64,000 bases of DNA from Echinococcus granulosus (taxonomy: Eukaryota > Platyhelminthes > Cestoda > Cyclophyllidea > Taeniidae): contig NW_020170390.1 of assembly GCF_000524195.1 (NCBI RefSeq), positions 1,112,982 through 1,176,981 on the forward strand. Reading direction: 5' to 3'. A program made the translations under genes and the position numbers. Below are positions 34,901 through 47,600 of the stretch, in pieces. Below the pieces are notes generated by a model, which saw nothing but the letters and a program-made list of their open reading frames with translations, was not told the origin of the DNA and made no database searches. The stretch's first letter is position 1, and each line of letters begins with the position of its first letter.

Positions 34901-36087
34901 TACAATTACTGCGTGTCTTACGATTTCACGGATGCAAGTAAAATCTATGTTAACAGTGTCCTTTGATTTAAATACAGACGGATTTATCACCACGTTGGAT
35001 GGAATACATCCACGGGGAGGGGTTGGTGACACTACAGAGCGTGGAGGGGAGCCACAGTGGCATGGAAGTGAGAACAAAGCATACCACCGATGAATACTAC
35101 GTTGATTGGGGCGCGGACGTGCCAATAGCGCGTCATGGCGCGCCGCCGGAGCATCGTAGCGCGACGCTTGGCGGCACTGCCGACTTCTGGCGGCCCGTAG
35201 CGTCCGAATTCTGGCACCAGGCGGTATGCATGCGGCCCACACTGCGCGTCCACGTGCGCCTCCGCTTCCTGTACTCCCGCGCCTCATCTGACCTCTGCGT
35301 TCTCGCTCTCCCCGCTCTTCCTGCGCCTCTTGTTTCCATCGTCTGTGTCTTCGGATCCGGAGACCAGACTGCCACCTACAGGCTCTTTGAACGCTCCATC
35401 CCTTCCATCACTCAGTACGCCAGTACCCTCACTGACATTGTCCTTCTTACCGAGGTAGTTATTTCCAACTTAAATGCTATCAGTAGGGGGAGTTAATTCA
35501 GTGACAAGCAGAGTTGTGTCTTTCAGTTGGACCTGGGAGCAGTGGAGACCGAGGAGAGGGAGAAGGAGCAGATGGCTCGTCTAAGTGGAAGGCGTCTTTG
35601 CTTCAGTTATCAAAGCCGTCAAAAAGGGCCTCAAATCACCTCGACGCAGGACATTTTGCCACAGCCACTGGACGATCAGTTACTGCGCCTTCTCTCTGCA
35701 TGTCCAAATGTCTCCTCTCTGAGCATTGGCGGACGACTCCTCAACATTCATCTTACCACGGCCAGCCAAATCTGCCGACTCCTCGTGAAGGCGGCTCGTG
35801 CCAGGCCGAGGAGCGGTGGGCATGCGCAGAAACCCCCTCCTCCGGTGTTGCACTTCGACGTGGGCTCGATACGCCTTAGCGGACCCATCCCGCAGTCCGC
35901 GACTGAGCGCGACTCCAGTGTATTTCTCGAGCTGATGCGCGACTGTCGGGGCAAGGAGGTGGAATTACTTGTAGCGAAGGAGCGCGCTGCAGAATGTCTA
36001 ATTGCTGCCGCCCTCGGCAGTCCGCGGTGGCACTTCATGCAGACCGATGAGTTTCGACGTCATGTTTTAAACTATGCTGCTGTCTAG
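25772..36087 (+). CDS. F-box protein with leucine-rich region, FBXO33/FBXO39 type
   Basis: F-box proteins bring substrates to SCF (Skp1-Cul1) ubiquitin ligases. Exons: 25772-25991 (possible start ATG at 25801), 26246-26708, 30585-31022, 32777-33175, 34978-35454, 35527-36087. All join in phase and give 842 aa from ATG 25801. The F-box is 'NWAYMPKLVLVKIFAYLP' then 'DRAHAALVCKRWLNAF'; next come 'NIGWHIQYLRF', low-complexity Ser tracts, leucine-rich blocks ('CLRALYLRNLFLS', 'FPNLSRLEIALTQLTG') and a C-terminal part ('FWRPVASEFWHQAV', 'LLRLLSACPNVSSLSIGG') resembling FBXO33/39 in layout. Because the F-box reads smoothly upstream of ATG 25801 to an acceptor at 25770-25771, an upstream coding exon is likely. 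A missing exon in the 3.9 kb intron 2 cannot be excluded. The assignment between FBXO33 and FBXO39 is uncertain; F-box itself is firm. Confidence 0.8.
26246..26708 (+). CDS. F-box gene exon 2
   Basis: 154 codons plus one base. Begins 'GIRNIGWHIQYLRFPETGD', followed by Ser-rich low complexity ('SSSSSLS') and ends 'SSSLE' at donor GAG|GTTGGT. The acceptor 'ccgccgtgaag' was chosen because it alone keeps phase with the F-box exon. Confidence 0.7.
30585..31022 (+). CDS. F-box gene exon 3 (leucine-rich)
   Basis: 146 codons, phase 0 to 0; acceptor 'ttacgccacag', donor ACC|GTACGT. Ser/Thr/Gly-rich first half, then 'LSQLKCLRALYLRNLFLS', a leucine-rich block. The frame is open 5' of this acceptor back to about 30315, so a longer exon form is possible. 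Confidence 0.7.
32777..33175 (+). CDS. F-box gene exon 4 (leucine-rich)
   Basis: 133 codons, phase 0 to 0. Includes 'LFPNLSRLEIALTQLTGPML', a leucine-rich repeat-like segment. Donor CAG|GTGAGG. The acceptor 'agtggag' is weak and is set mainly by phase. Confidence 0.65.
34978..35454 (+). CDS. F-box gene exon 5
   Basis: 159 codons, phase 0 to 0; acceptor 'aaatacag', donor GAG|GTAGTT. Contains 'TADFWRPVASEFWHQAV' and 'LRVHVRLRFLYS', the part that most resembles the C-terminal half of FBXO33/39 proteins. Confidence 0.75.
35527..36087 (+). CDS. F-box gene exon 6 (terminal)
   Basis: 186 codons plus stop; acceptor 'gtctttcag' starts at TTG in phase with exon 5. Encodes 'LDDQLLRLLSACPNVSSLSI' and ends 'HVLNYAAV'. 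Intron 5 is only 72 bases. Confidence 0.78.
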   Translation: MDLGAVETEEREKEQMARLSGRRLCFSYQSRQKGPQITSTQDILPQPLDDQLLRLLSACPNVSSLSIGGRLLNIHLTTASQICRLLVKAARARPRSGGHAQKPPPPVLHFDVGSIRLSGPIPQSATERDSSVFLELMRDCRGKEVELLVAKERAAECLIAAALGSPRWHFMQTDEFRRHVLNYAAV

Positions 36088-38366
36088 CTTTGCGTATGCA
36101 CAAACTTGCACCCTCGCACACGCACATACTCATGTCCACTTGCTTACTTTCTTTTCATACCAGTTCATTAACACCTCCATCAATATCTTTGCTTTTGTTT
36201 GTCACCGTTTTTGATGACCCTATGATATATTCATTGATGATGTGCATATGTTGAGCTTGAATTTTTCGTCGAGTAGTTACTTCACCCACAAGTTAGCGAT
36301 TCAGTGGCAAAAATTGTTACCGTAGAATAGGGGTTGGCCTATGGAAATAGTCAGGTTGTCAGATTCTGTTAAGACTGAATAGACGTTGGAATAATTGGGT
36401 TTTCTTCATTAAGCACAAACGGCTGTAATAACTGTGGGTATGGGTATCCGTACGATGTCCAGAACATTTAATCTCGGCAGATAATTGGTAGATATGTAAA
36501 CTCCACTGAGTAGTTATGAATGCTGAAGTAGTTCACCACTGTGGCCGAATAGTCTGGAGCAATAACAGCTCGTACAATGCTTAAATATGTGTCGAAGTCT
36601 CGAATGAAGAAATGAGGTGTGTGGTATGGTATGGTCCCATATCACTTCCAGTACATCGTTTCATTTGAAGATTTGTTTTCTGAAAAAGCGTTGGATTTAC
36701 AAAGAAAAGGTTTCTCAGCATGTTGTGGTGCTTTAGTTTTTCGTGTAGCTATGCATCTAGCTACGCGGGCAACTTAGTCTACTCAGGTTGTGCTTCCACT
36801 GTGGCATGGTCTTTGGGACATGCTAATGTCCTCCTACCTCCTTTGTAATGTGTTTTTATTATGTATTAGTAATACTTGTTCTTCTTTTACTACTCTTGCC
36901 TGTTACAACCGCATTGAAAACTTGGAACGCCCTATTGTTGGTACAGTAGAATCTGATCCACCAGCACACTTCTGATTTCAGTGACTGAATGCAAAACCTT
37001 AACTTCACAGAAGGGCATCTGTTGAGGATAAGCGAGTCCTTTAATAATCCTAATAAATAAGTTTAAAGTGAGAACTGGCTTTGATAATTACCCCAACCGC
37101 GCATGCTGCAGGAAGACTACAAATAACTGTAGCCACGCTAGACCAACCATTTGAAAAGCCTAGTATGCACCTGTTCACGGTTCCCATTTGAAGATGCTAA
37201 TCAAGTGAGCAAGCGATGTCGCCTCCACATTCCTACTGCCTGAAAGGAGACCAGATAATTGGGTGGACAGCATTAACATGAGAACAAAGTGATAAAGAGA
37301 AATAGATTCGAAACAATTGTCTCGCAAAGCCACTTTAAATCACGCATCTTGTTGCACTACTTTGCCATTAGGCTAGTCCAGTGCACGAGTTGCCTTTGTT
37401 GTGGAGCATCATCCAGGCTTGAGCGACACGAATTCAGAGCACTTCCTCTCCCCAAAATGGTTCAAAATGGGACACAACTAGAGATACGATGGATTTGCAC
37501 AGAGGCATCGGTGACGTTGGTGTTAAACGCCTTCGTGCATGTAAGGAAGGTAAATAAGCAGTTTCTGATTCGGGGGGTTTTTATTAAGCCCAAATCACAT
37601 TCCGGCGTTTGACGCTGAAGAATGGCCAAGGAAAGCGTCGAGGATGACCCTCAAAAGAAGTAGAGAGTTTCCAGTGGCTTGATATTTTACTCAATCTTCT
37701 GCCGAGATATACGAAAACAGCACTATTTGCAGATTTAATATCCATTCTGCGGCGTGGCCTTCAGCATGCTAACGGTTTCCCGGCACTTATGCAGGCTGGT
37801 CATGTGTTTTCCACTTCTTCTTCTACTTATTACGACTTCTGGGAAGACATGGCGTGATGTAAAGCGTCCAAGACACTGCCACATCAAGGGGCTGTAGTTT
37901 GGGGTTTTTCGAGAAGAAAACTTTGTACGCTTAAAGAACTGATGGGAGTTGAGAATCCTCGGACGATAACTGGTCCTAAGGCAGCCAAATAGTACTCACA
38001 CTGAAATTGTAAATGACTAAAAGATAACTGATAATCCAATTTGATTAAAATAAATTATTAAAACAAAATGAACTGTGGTGAATACGCGTCCCACTTTTAA
38101 GGCTACAACTTCAGGTATACATAGAGAAGGCTTACACTATAGGTGCTCCATTAGGCACTATAATTTTCTTGATAAAAAGGTCAAATCATCATTTAACACT
38201 TTTTTCAATGAAAATAATCCCCAAAAAATTCGACCTTGAAACCTATGTGACCTTGAGGCCTTTGTCAATTTACCGTACAAGAGTTGGGTTTTCGGCCCCT
38301 TACTCTGGCCTTTAGCCTGCTAACGTGGACTGGTAGTGATGGCCATTTTCTGTCGTTCTTCTCAAA
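36088..38366. other. Intergenic region between the F-box gene and MICAL
   Basis: About 2.3 kb between two same-strand genes. An AATAAA at 37052-37057 is a candidate poly(A) signal for the F-box gene. Open frames at 36790-36975 and 37289-37612 have no recognisable homology or splice context. The MICAL promoter must lie in the right half, but no motif stands out. Confidence 0.45.
37052..37057 (+). terminator. Candidate F-box gene polyadenylation signal (AATAAA)
   Basis: A canonical hexamer about 965 bases after the stop. The only support is motif and position. Confidence 0.25.
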
Positions 38367-38636
38367 ATGAATGCAGTAAACACGGTTAATTATGAACCAA
38401 TTGAGAACTACTTTGACAAATTTTGCGTGTCCACAACCTTTGAAGGAATTGTTACAGCCTTCGAAAGGCTGTGTGATGCGGCGAATTTAGGGAGCCTACC
38501 AGGCAGTGGTCAATTCTACAAGGAGTTGCGTCGAAGACTTTCTTTTTACTGGAAGGCGGAAGCTCTTTTTACGATCTTAGATGTCCGCTTTGGTGAAAGG
38601 ATATATGGAGGCCAAACTATTTGCCGTAATATTCAG
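38367..38636 (+). CDS. MICAL: MICAL exon 1
   Basis: 90 codons, phase 0 out at CAG|GTAACC. Encodes the helical N-terminal cap '[20 protein letters not shown]' and '[19 protein letters not shown]', the pre-FAD segment of all MICALs. Confidence 0.9.
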
Positions 38637-41600
38637 GTAACCATCGTAAAACGGTAAACTTAATGAATGCCTTAAATTAAAAGTCGAAAACTACAATTAT
38701 TTTAAGTGCTTAAATGCACATGTGCCTGCAATTCAGTGTTTCTAAATGGCCGTCAGTACAATGGGCGCTCAAATATCTTTGGCATAATGGTGTATATAAC
38801 CATTATTTCACTTCACTTTCGATGTCCAATATTTCTTAGGCCGCTTTATATTATTTTTCGAGTCTCATTTGTAAATATAGTTTAATCTCTACTTTCTTCT
38901 TGACGCAGCTTATAACGTTAGAATCTTTTTTGAAGGTTCTTGTCGTCGGCTGTGGTCCCTGCGGATTGCGTTGCGCTATAGAACTAGCGCTCTTAGGAGC
39001 AAATGTAGTGATTATCGATAAAAGAACATCTTTCTCAAGGTAAGCGAACGAATACTTTATTTAGCGTCTACATTTAAATTAATTTTTCGATATTTTTGCC
39101 TTCCTTAATTAACAAATGTATCTACTCAATCACTAATGTCTTTTTCACTTGAAAGTTAGATAGACTTGCCAAATCTGAAGCGAGTGTTAATGAACCACTT
39201 AATTATTGGTAGCGCAAGACGAGATTGGCGAAACTTTCGTTTTATTATGTTTGAGATTACGAATAAGTCGAGAAATGAATTCTCAGCACAGGCATTTTTT
39301 ATATTGGCTTTTCCTTTGAAAAAAGTTGAACTGGCTATTCACTAAAGGTTGATAATCTTGATCTGTTAGGTTTATTTCATATTGCAGAGTTTTGGTTATA
39401 AAGTCGGGAAACGTGGCCGTTCAAGTTGACTGGTTTTATGGTGGAGTACTTCATTCACCAGTTTATGCGTGCTCTCTACGCACGTTCCAAGATTTAACTG
39501 TCAAAATACACGAAAACTTGAGTCAAATTATGTATCCTTTCTGCCATTTCTATAACTGATAATCATGCGTAGTGAATTGGATATCGGATATCGCTTTATG
39601 TTGGTGCGAACGATTCTTTTTGAGCACAATTGTCCTGACTGCAAAACTTTTCATTTAAATGTTTCTACAACCTCATGAGCTTAGGATAGGCAGAATAACA
39701 GGCACTTATTATTGCATTGCCTTTATCGAGTATCCAACTTTTGTCGTGTCTTCGCTGACCTCTCGCGACTCATGTCAATGACAATGCGTTTTTTAGATTT
39801 CTCGTATTTGAACTATCACCACGCTTCATTGTGTGTAAATTGGCCGTATTGGCTCGTCATGGGCGGGAATTGTTTTTTCAGTTATCTCACCAATTAATGA
39901 AATAAACTGTAGGAATTAGGTCTCCTCTTTGTACACGGATTCGAAGCCGCGACCGAGGATGCCTTTCACACTTCGTCGCTTTTAACGGGGTCCCTATTTT
40001 TTTCGTCTGAGGTTCAAGACTTCTGGGACCTTTCAAGACTCAAAATGTTTACTTTCATTTACATTCCATTCCAAAAGGGTGATCGTTTGTCAATCGTGAA
40101 GGTGATTTTCTTTTGCATATTAATTCACGTAACCTTGATGGCCGCGTGCAACCTCACTACTTTGCTAATGCGAAAGGAGCTAGCTTTCGTCGCGTAACGG
40201 TCGAATATCCTGGTTTTATAATGCATGAGCCTTCATTAAACCGTGCTAGAAGAATTGAAGGCTTCGCAGGTTCTCAAACGATAAATTTTATTTTCTGTAA
40301 ATGATTTACATAAAGACATCAGAATTGAGGTGAAGGGTTTATGGAAAGACGAATGAGGGGTCCATTTCATTCCTAAGGAACAATGTACTCCACCTCTGGC
40401 CCTACCTGATAAGTGACTTGAAGTCCCTGGGAGCAAAGTCGTTTTTCGGGAAGTTCTGCGCTGGCTCAATCGACCATATAAGTAAGTTGTATGCTTTCTC
40501 ATTTCCTTCTCTCATCAAGTTTCTTCTTCCAATCCGTTTTTAGGCTTATACATAACTGTCCTACGGTGTAATCATGGACACTTTATTTGACTTGAATTCC
40601 ATTAGTGTATTCTAGTAGCCTGACCGTGTAGGAAGTCCTACCTTAACTAGTTTTATATCCTATTTTGAATCATGCCCATTTGACTCAGAAAAAGTTGGTT
40701 GTGGATTTATAAAATCCGTTTCGGACCCTTAAATTACTTCGCTTTTGCTATTTCTTACTTTTAGTAAATTCCTGTTATTTCTTTTCAATTTAGGGCAAAG
40801 GTTTACGCTATTAATGCTAGTTGTATTTTATCGTACTTCTCTGCTAACACAACTAATGAATAATTTTTATGCAGTTATATCAGTCGTAACAATAAGGGTT
40901 TTTCATTCCCTTTTCCAACGTGAAGTGTTGGATCAAAGTCTTCGCTCTTACAGAGGAAGTACCCCCTTTTCTACCAACTCTGTGTGTGTGTGCTATTGCA
41001 GCATAAATAACAGCCTTTTCTCATTTCGATGATATCAAATGCACTTATGCTGAGGGGAAAATCTTAGCCTTGGTATGCTTACGCCTAAGAACATAAGACA
41101 GACGTGTTTTATGGCACTTTTTCCTTTAGGTATCCGTACGCTGCAATGCATTCTTCTTAAAGTGGCCCTCCTCTTCGGTGTTCAAGTTGTCTCCGGCGTT
41201 GAATTCCACAAGCTCATTCAACCCTCGGGTAATGGCTTTACATTCACTTTAATCTCACCTCCTCGGCTCAAAATTTGCGTGTAGCGTCCATTTGTGGCGT
41301 TTTCTTTGAAGGAAACCTGGCTCCTTTTCTATCCAATCTCCAAGCCACACTATGTCTAATCCCAATCCATTCTTATCTTCCAACTGGGGGAGCAAATGTC
41401 TATTTTACGTTGCCATCAAAATTGTTTTATCCTGCTTACAGTTATCAAATAAGTAATTTATTTCATGCGTAATAATGACAGTACTCTTTGAAATTATCTT
41501 GAAGTTCCACATAAGTTTTTTGTTCGCTATTATTTCGTTTCGCCTATCATTTTAATCATTTTGCGCCTTCCTTGTCCGTCTTTGCACGGGACCCGAGATA

Positions 41601-44600
41601 TTCCGAATGTGAATCTCGATTCCTGGAACTTGAATACTCTCCTAGCAGTTTTGCTGTCTGATGCTTCCCAGCCCAATAGCAGTCGAAATGATTGAAGCAT
41701 TGAATCCACTTCTGAGTTTAGTGTAGACTAGCTAAAGTTTTGACCATTCGCAATGTTTGTATCAGAGGAATCGCGCTTTCTTTACATAATGATTTCGAAA
41801 CAAAACTTTTTTTTTTGGTCTTTAGATCAAGTAAACTCTTTCTGATTCCATTAAGCTAGTTTTCATACTCAGTTGTCATCTGTTCAACCTTTGGTTCCTT
41901 GGAGCGCTGCTGAAGTTTGATATAAGCAAACAAGTAGCTTAGGTTGAGTTCACACCTTCTACGAATTCATTCCGTTTGTACCTATTTTATCATTTCAGGT
42001 GCCTATCTAGAAGATTTGAGTTATTCGGTTTTGCAAGTTGGTAGTGAATGAACTGATTAAAGCCTTCAAGACTTGTACCGCTAGGATAAAGCCATTTAGG
42101 TAGTCTATATGACCCCTTTGTAGCTCATACATTCGTACAATCTAAGAAGCTAAAATGGTTGGTTTTCAGTTGGATTGCATGATTCATGCGTAATTATTTA
42201 GGGCATTCCCGATATACATTGCCATCTCCTCCTCCCGCTCTGGCCAGTTTACTCGGACCTCAATACTCATCGGAGGTGGTGTATAGTAGACTATGTGCTC
42301 TAAGTTCCCTTATTGCTTCCCCTTTTCATGGAGACGACACCGAGGAGTCTGATGTCTGCAGTGGCGAAAATGGGTCAAAGACGCCAAGATGCAGAGGCGA
42401 GCGTCCCCTGAGGGATCTCTTTACTCTCTACGAGGGCAAGCGGCGGGCGCGTTACGGCTGGAGGGTGGAGGTGGCGCCTAGCCACGAGGCTCTATCCACC
42501 TTTGAGTTCAACGCTATCATCGATGCCACCGGCAAATCCAGTTGCTGTCTCAGTACGTCTCTCTTTTCTATCCCTTTGCCTTGCTCCGCGTTTTTCTTTT
42601 TGTGTTAGTTATCTTGTAATGTCATGTTATTCCCTATACCAAAAAAAACTCGTTGGACTACGTATTGAAGGGTTACATGCTTTATCTATTATTTCTTGTG
42701 TACTTTTTGTGTTTTTGGAGCGACAATGTGCTTGTGCGCAGAAGCTTCCGCTGTATTGGATGTTTCTTGCCTATATTTATACTTTAAAATAGCTTAACAG
42801 TGATGTCGTCAGAGTGGCATTTTTGGGGCGTCAACTGCGTAATTGAAGTCCATATACACCTCCCACTCTCTAAATTTTTTATGTGGTGGCATATTTAAAG
42901 GTCTCTCTGCTGGTAATGTTTTGCGTTCCTTTCAGTTATTGTATTTCGCTACTTGCCCTAGTAATGTTCAAATTCCTAAGCTCCTCACGGAAAGGGTACC
43001 GAGATGATGTGACAAATTTGCGTTACAGCGAGGAAGTTTCCATTCCCAAATTTTGTTGAAATCACTTACCATATGCTTTGTTGGGAGCTGGGACTAAACA
43101 CTGGGCAACGTTTTATGGCAGGTTTATCTGATATCAATCGTGTTTTGCAGGAGGCCTTTGTCCAAGGGTGAAACCTATCTCAATGGCTTGTTTCATTAAG
43201 GTGCCTTGTTAGCTTTTTCATTCTGGCTACCTCCCTCTCCGCCATCCCTTTTTTAAAGCCACCGTTTTAATGAAAACATTGCAGAGAGATGTTTTTTTTT
43301 CCCAACATTGCCACTGATATGGCTAACCGAAGGCAATGTTAGGTCACTGGCCAGAAATAACCGTGATGGGATGATGTCGAAGGACTGGAGACTGAAAATT
43401 TGGTCAGTGCTGCAGACATCTTGTGTGGTAGCCTTAATGCAGTTGTAGACTAAACATATCGCATGGTAACGTGCAACGCGAAATGGCATTTAGTGCATTT
43501 CATGCATGGTCATTTATTGTGTATTAGCTCGAAAAAGTAACCAGAACGTGGGCTCTTTTTGAAACAGCAGAAAGTTTGATCGTACGTGATGCGTACTATT
43601 GGGATTTTATCCCATAGTCCTATCTTACATACTACAATACGTTTAAATAGGTGAATACACGTAGTTAGTAGTAATTAATCGTTCACGGCTCGTTAGTGTC
43701 CATCCTCAATAGATGTGAGTTGTTTTTGCCTCTAACTATGGAATACGATCCCACTTGGCGCGTGGTTCACTCCATTGGCCTTCCCAGAGGTCGTTACCGC
43801 CATTACTTCCGGCCAGCAGCACGGATTAATTTACTGAGTCAGTGTTGGGAAGTTTATGGCTTACTCTGCTTGTACAAAAGGCATCAGTACTAGCAACTGA
43901 AATGTAACTTCACCTTGAATTTGTACGTTGTTTCTATACAACGCTGTGACCCTTTTAGAGGAAGCCGTCGTTAGTCTAATTTGCAAGTGTGTATCACCGT
44001 CGCGTTCGGGTGTCCAGACTTCTGTGGGATGTTTATGGGGGCATACTTTGCCGGTGTGTGGGTATGTATGTATGTATGAGTGTGTGGAGGCGCGTACCCC
44101 TGGCTGAGTCACCAGAGTCCGGCTCATAAATTTGAACGCTTAGTCGTGTCCCTGCGTGGGTGGGTGTGCGCATGTGCCTGTCCCGTTAGATTCCAGTTTC
44201 CGGTCTCACGCTTGAGACATTATTCGTGTCGGGCTCTTCCAAAACGCCTGAGAAATTCCGCATTTTCCTCCCTCATTTCTCGCGAGTGATTCATTTCATT
44301 GGAAGTCTTCTTCACCTGGTAACCTAGTGGCTGAAATTGTTGTATCGATATCTATTCTGTCTTGTCTAAAAATGCAATCCCTTTTTCGAGATAATGGAAC
44401 GATTCGAATTCACAAATAGGCATGGTGGCTTTGTCTGATGATGATGGCTTGGTGGATGAGTCGTTAATTCCGGCCTGTTTTGAGGCCAAGCAAAAAGCGC
44501 TCTCTTGATATATTTTAGCGCGACTTACACGATTGTTCTCCTATTTTCAACTTCAAATAACCTCATTTTTTCCTCCAAAACGACCGTTTTAAATTAACGT

Positions 44601-47600
44601 TTTCTACCTGACGGTTATCTTGCTTTGACTCAGCTCTTCCTTATTGTCTAAGTCAATGTCACCGAAATTGTAAAAATTTAGGACTGGAGATTGTATGAAC
44701 CCGGAGGGAGAGTTTTAGTTCAAGTTGTGCATATTTCTGGTTCACACTCTCCTTGTGTAAACCAAGATGAATCATCTCCCAGCACGGCACGGTCGTTTTA
44801 TTGAATTCACCGAGGTAGGCGATTTAGTTTACTCTTTATTGTCAAATTAAACTCCAAAAAGTTACAGGTGTGATGATCTTTCAGTTTTGAGTTGTAGCTA
44901 GTGAACCGGAAAACCTTATGACTATTCTACCTATTTACAGTTGATAAAAAAAGGTGATGGGTGTCCTTGAGAAGAGAAAGGGATGACTTAATCATCCCCC
45001 AATTACGATGAATTGTTTTTTTTCTACCCAATAGACTTTCCACGCAGAGCTCTCCGCTGTCGTCTGGCCATCGCGATCACCATGAATTTTATCAACTACG
45101 GCTATGTGGAGGAGGCCCATGTGGAGGAGATTTCCGGTGTGGGCAGCATCTTCAATCAGCCCTACTTCGCACAGATCTCCAAAACGCTGGGCATTGAGCT
45201 GGAGAATTTGGTCTACTACAAAGACGAGACGCACTACATCGTCATGACGATTAAGAAGAGGTCTCTTCTTACCAAAGGCGTCTTAATTAAGGTGCGTTTC
45301 CTCACCACCTCCCCATTTTTCGCGCACACATGCTCCGTGCCCTTTTTGCCATTTTTCGGGAAACGTTAATCTGGTTCTGCTTCAGTAAGAGACTGTTTAC
45401 GGATCTGTCCAATTGTGCTTTCAGTAGAGGTCGTATATCTAAATACGTTTTTCTTTAATATGAGAAATCCTTCACCTAGAAGGACATCATATAACAGTTT
45501 AATTGCTCACACTTTGGACCTGACACAAGGATTCTATGGTGTATGCAAGACAATGGGTGTATTTTATCGCCACAGATGTTCCTTATTTCTTTGATCCTGG
45601 TTGCAGTATTCTTGCCTATTTTAAGCCGCCTGATGATTTCCCAAGCAAGGGTGAATTTTTACATGTGAAGATTCAGTTAAAAGATAAAGTGTATTTCACT
45701 TCTAGTACTTTAAGATGTACTAGTACTAGTCCATCTCAGCATATAGTGCTTGTCCAAAACCCCCCTGTTCTTTACTTGTGAACTTTCATCCTACAATCGG
45801 TGTTTTCACAATAAAGGAAAGCTAAAAAAAATAATATGCATAAAATCCTGAAAGGGTGCAGAGGTATGTTTGAGTTCTCCATGTTGTTAGTGTCCCATAA
45901 CCACTCCCTGATGACCTAACTACCACCAATAATTAATTTTCCTAATTGGATCGTTTGAGTTTTCTCCTCGTGATTCTTCCCGGTTCACATCAGTGACCAC
46001 CCTCTGCACTGAAAGGTCCATCAACTGGTCATTTGCCTGTGTACTTTTGCATGTTTTCACACCGAATCAGTTCAAGAAACCACCCCAAATCTTCTTTTTA
46101 AAGTACTTATCATCTTAATTTATGCTTAAATTTTAAATCAACAATTCGTGTTCGGACAGCGACACTATCTGCGGCCCCTTAGTGGTAAAAAATGCCTTGT
46201 TTAGTCTTTGTGATGCGCACTTCTGGTAATCATTGGAATTTCGTCACCTGATACCGCTCCTACCATTACTTTTTTGCAGCATCTCCTAGATGATTTCCAA
46301 AATCTACGTTAGAGACTAGGGCTGGAACAGTCCTCCAAGTACTTGTTAGGTGTTTGGATCATTCACAATCTATTAACGATTGCTACCTCAATTTTGAAAC
46401 ATTTCCTTTTCCATGAAAGCCTTCTTTTTTAATGGTCACCACTGCTGGAAGCTGACTCATGCCATGGTAGCAAAAGCCATCATTGAAACACGAGTGTTCT
46501 TAACATGCCCTTTAGATGAGTGGCGCGGTTTCATCACTTAGTCACCTTGCGCAGAAGGCGTATTTCCAAGGTTCCACCTTGAGCACGTGAGGCATTTCTT
46601 TTTCCTATTGACACTATTTATAATCCTACGTAATCTAAATTTTTAATAAACTGACATCTTTTCCTTTCTGTTACTCGCCCGAACCCAATGCTGGAAATTG
46701 CGTCGACCTGCCGACTCTGTGGTTGTATTTATCGCTCACACTGCAAGGCAACCGTTGTTCACAAGGTCTGGGTTATAAGTTCCATTATTATTAATGATGG
46801 CAAGGTAGAGGTTATTTACAACCCACCGTTCAAGATCAACACCTTCGAATCAAATTATTGAAATTGGATGTATTCGGAATTAATTTGGAAGTCATTTATA
46901 GGTTTCGTTTCTATTCAGTGATCTTTTTTGTAATTGGTTGGTTACTGTTTTCGGCCAATTTTCTTATTAAAATATCTCAGAAGTACGGATATTTTTCAAC
47001 AGATTTTCTCGTCGGGAAAAGTAGACTTGATGCTAACGTTTGCTTCTCTAGTAATGCACATAAAACAACTACTAATCCTTAGCACAGATTGTACTTGTCT
47101 AAGATGTATCATATTTGTGCAATTATTACTGAGATACTTTCAAATAGTCTTGATTAGGGAGCACGAATGGAAACTTGGTGAATTGAACCCACTAGCTTCT
47201 CAACTCCTCCACTGCTGCTATGAGCTTGTCAATAGCGGTATAAATTCCCGTCTTTCTTGTGCACTTAGGACCTGGAAGACCCGGTAAAGCTTTTGAGCGC
47301 AGAGAACGTAAACTTCTCCGCACTGGAGCAGTTGGCACGAGAGGTGGCGACTTTCGTAACTCGAGGTGGTCTGCGCCGCCTCGACTTTGCGTTGAACTCG
47401 CGCGGACAGCCCGACGTGGCGGTTTTTGATTTTACTAGCCTCAGCGCTGCCCAGTACGCCTGCCGAGTTGTCGATCGTAAGGGTCGTCCTCTCTGTCAAT
47501 GTCTCGTTGGCGATGCTCTTCTTGAGGTAAGGATCCACCATTATCCCGTCCTCCTCTCTCCCACCACCCCCATTTATCCATCCAGGAGTATACTTTCTGT

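Noticed and set aside
41229..41284. Continuation of MICAL exon 4 to a stop
   Set aside because: A phase-compatible donor at 41229 joins exon 5, which resumes the conserved domain. The extension has no MICAL counterpart.
45536..45781. 81-residue open frame in MICAL intron 6
   Set aside because: Exons 6 and 7 join in phase without it, the frame ends in a stop, and I recognise no family.
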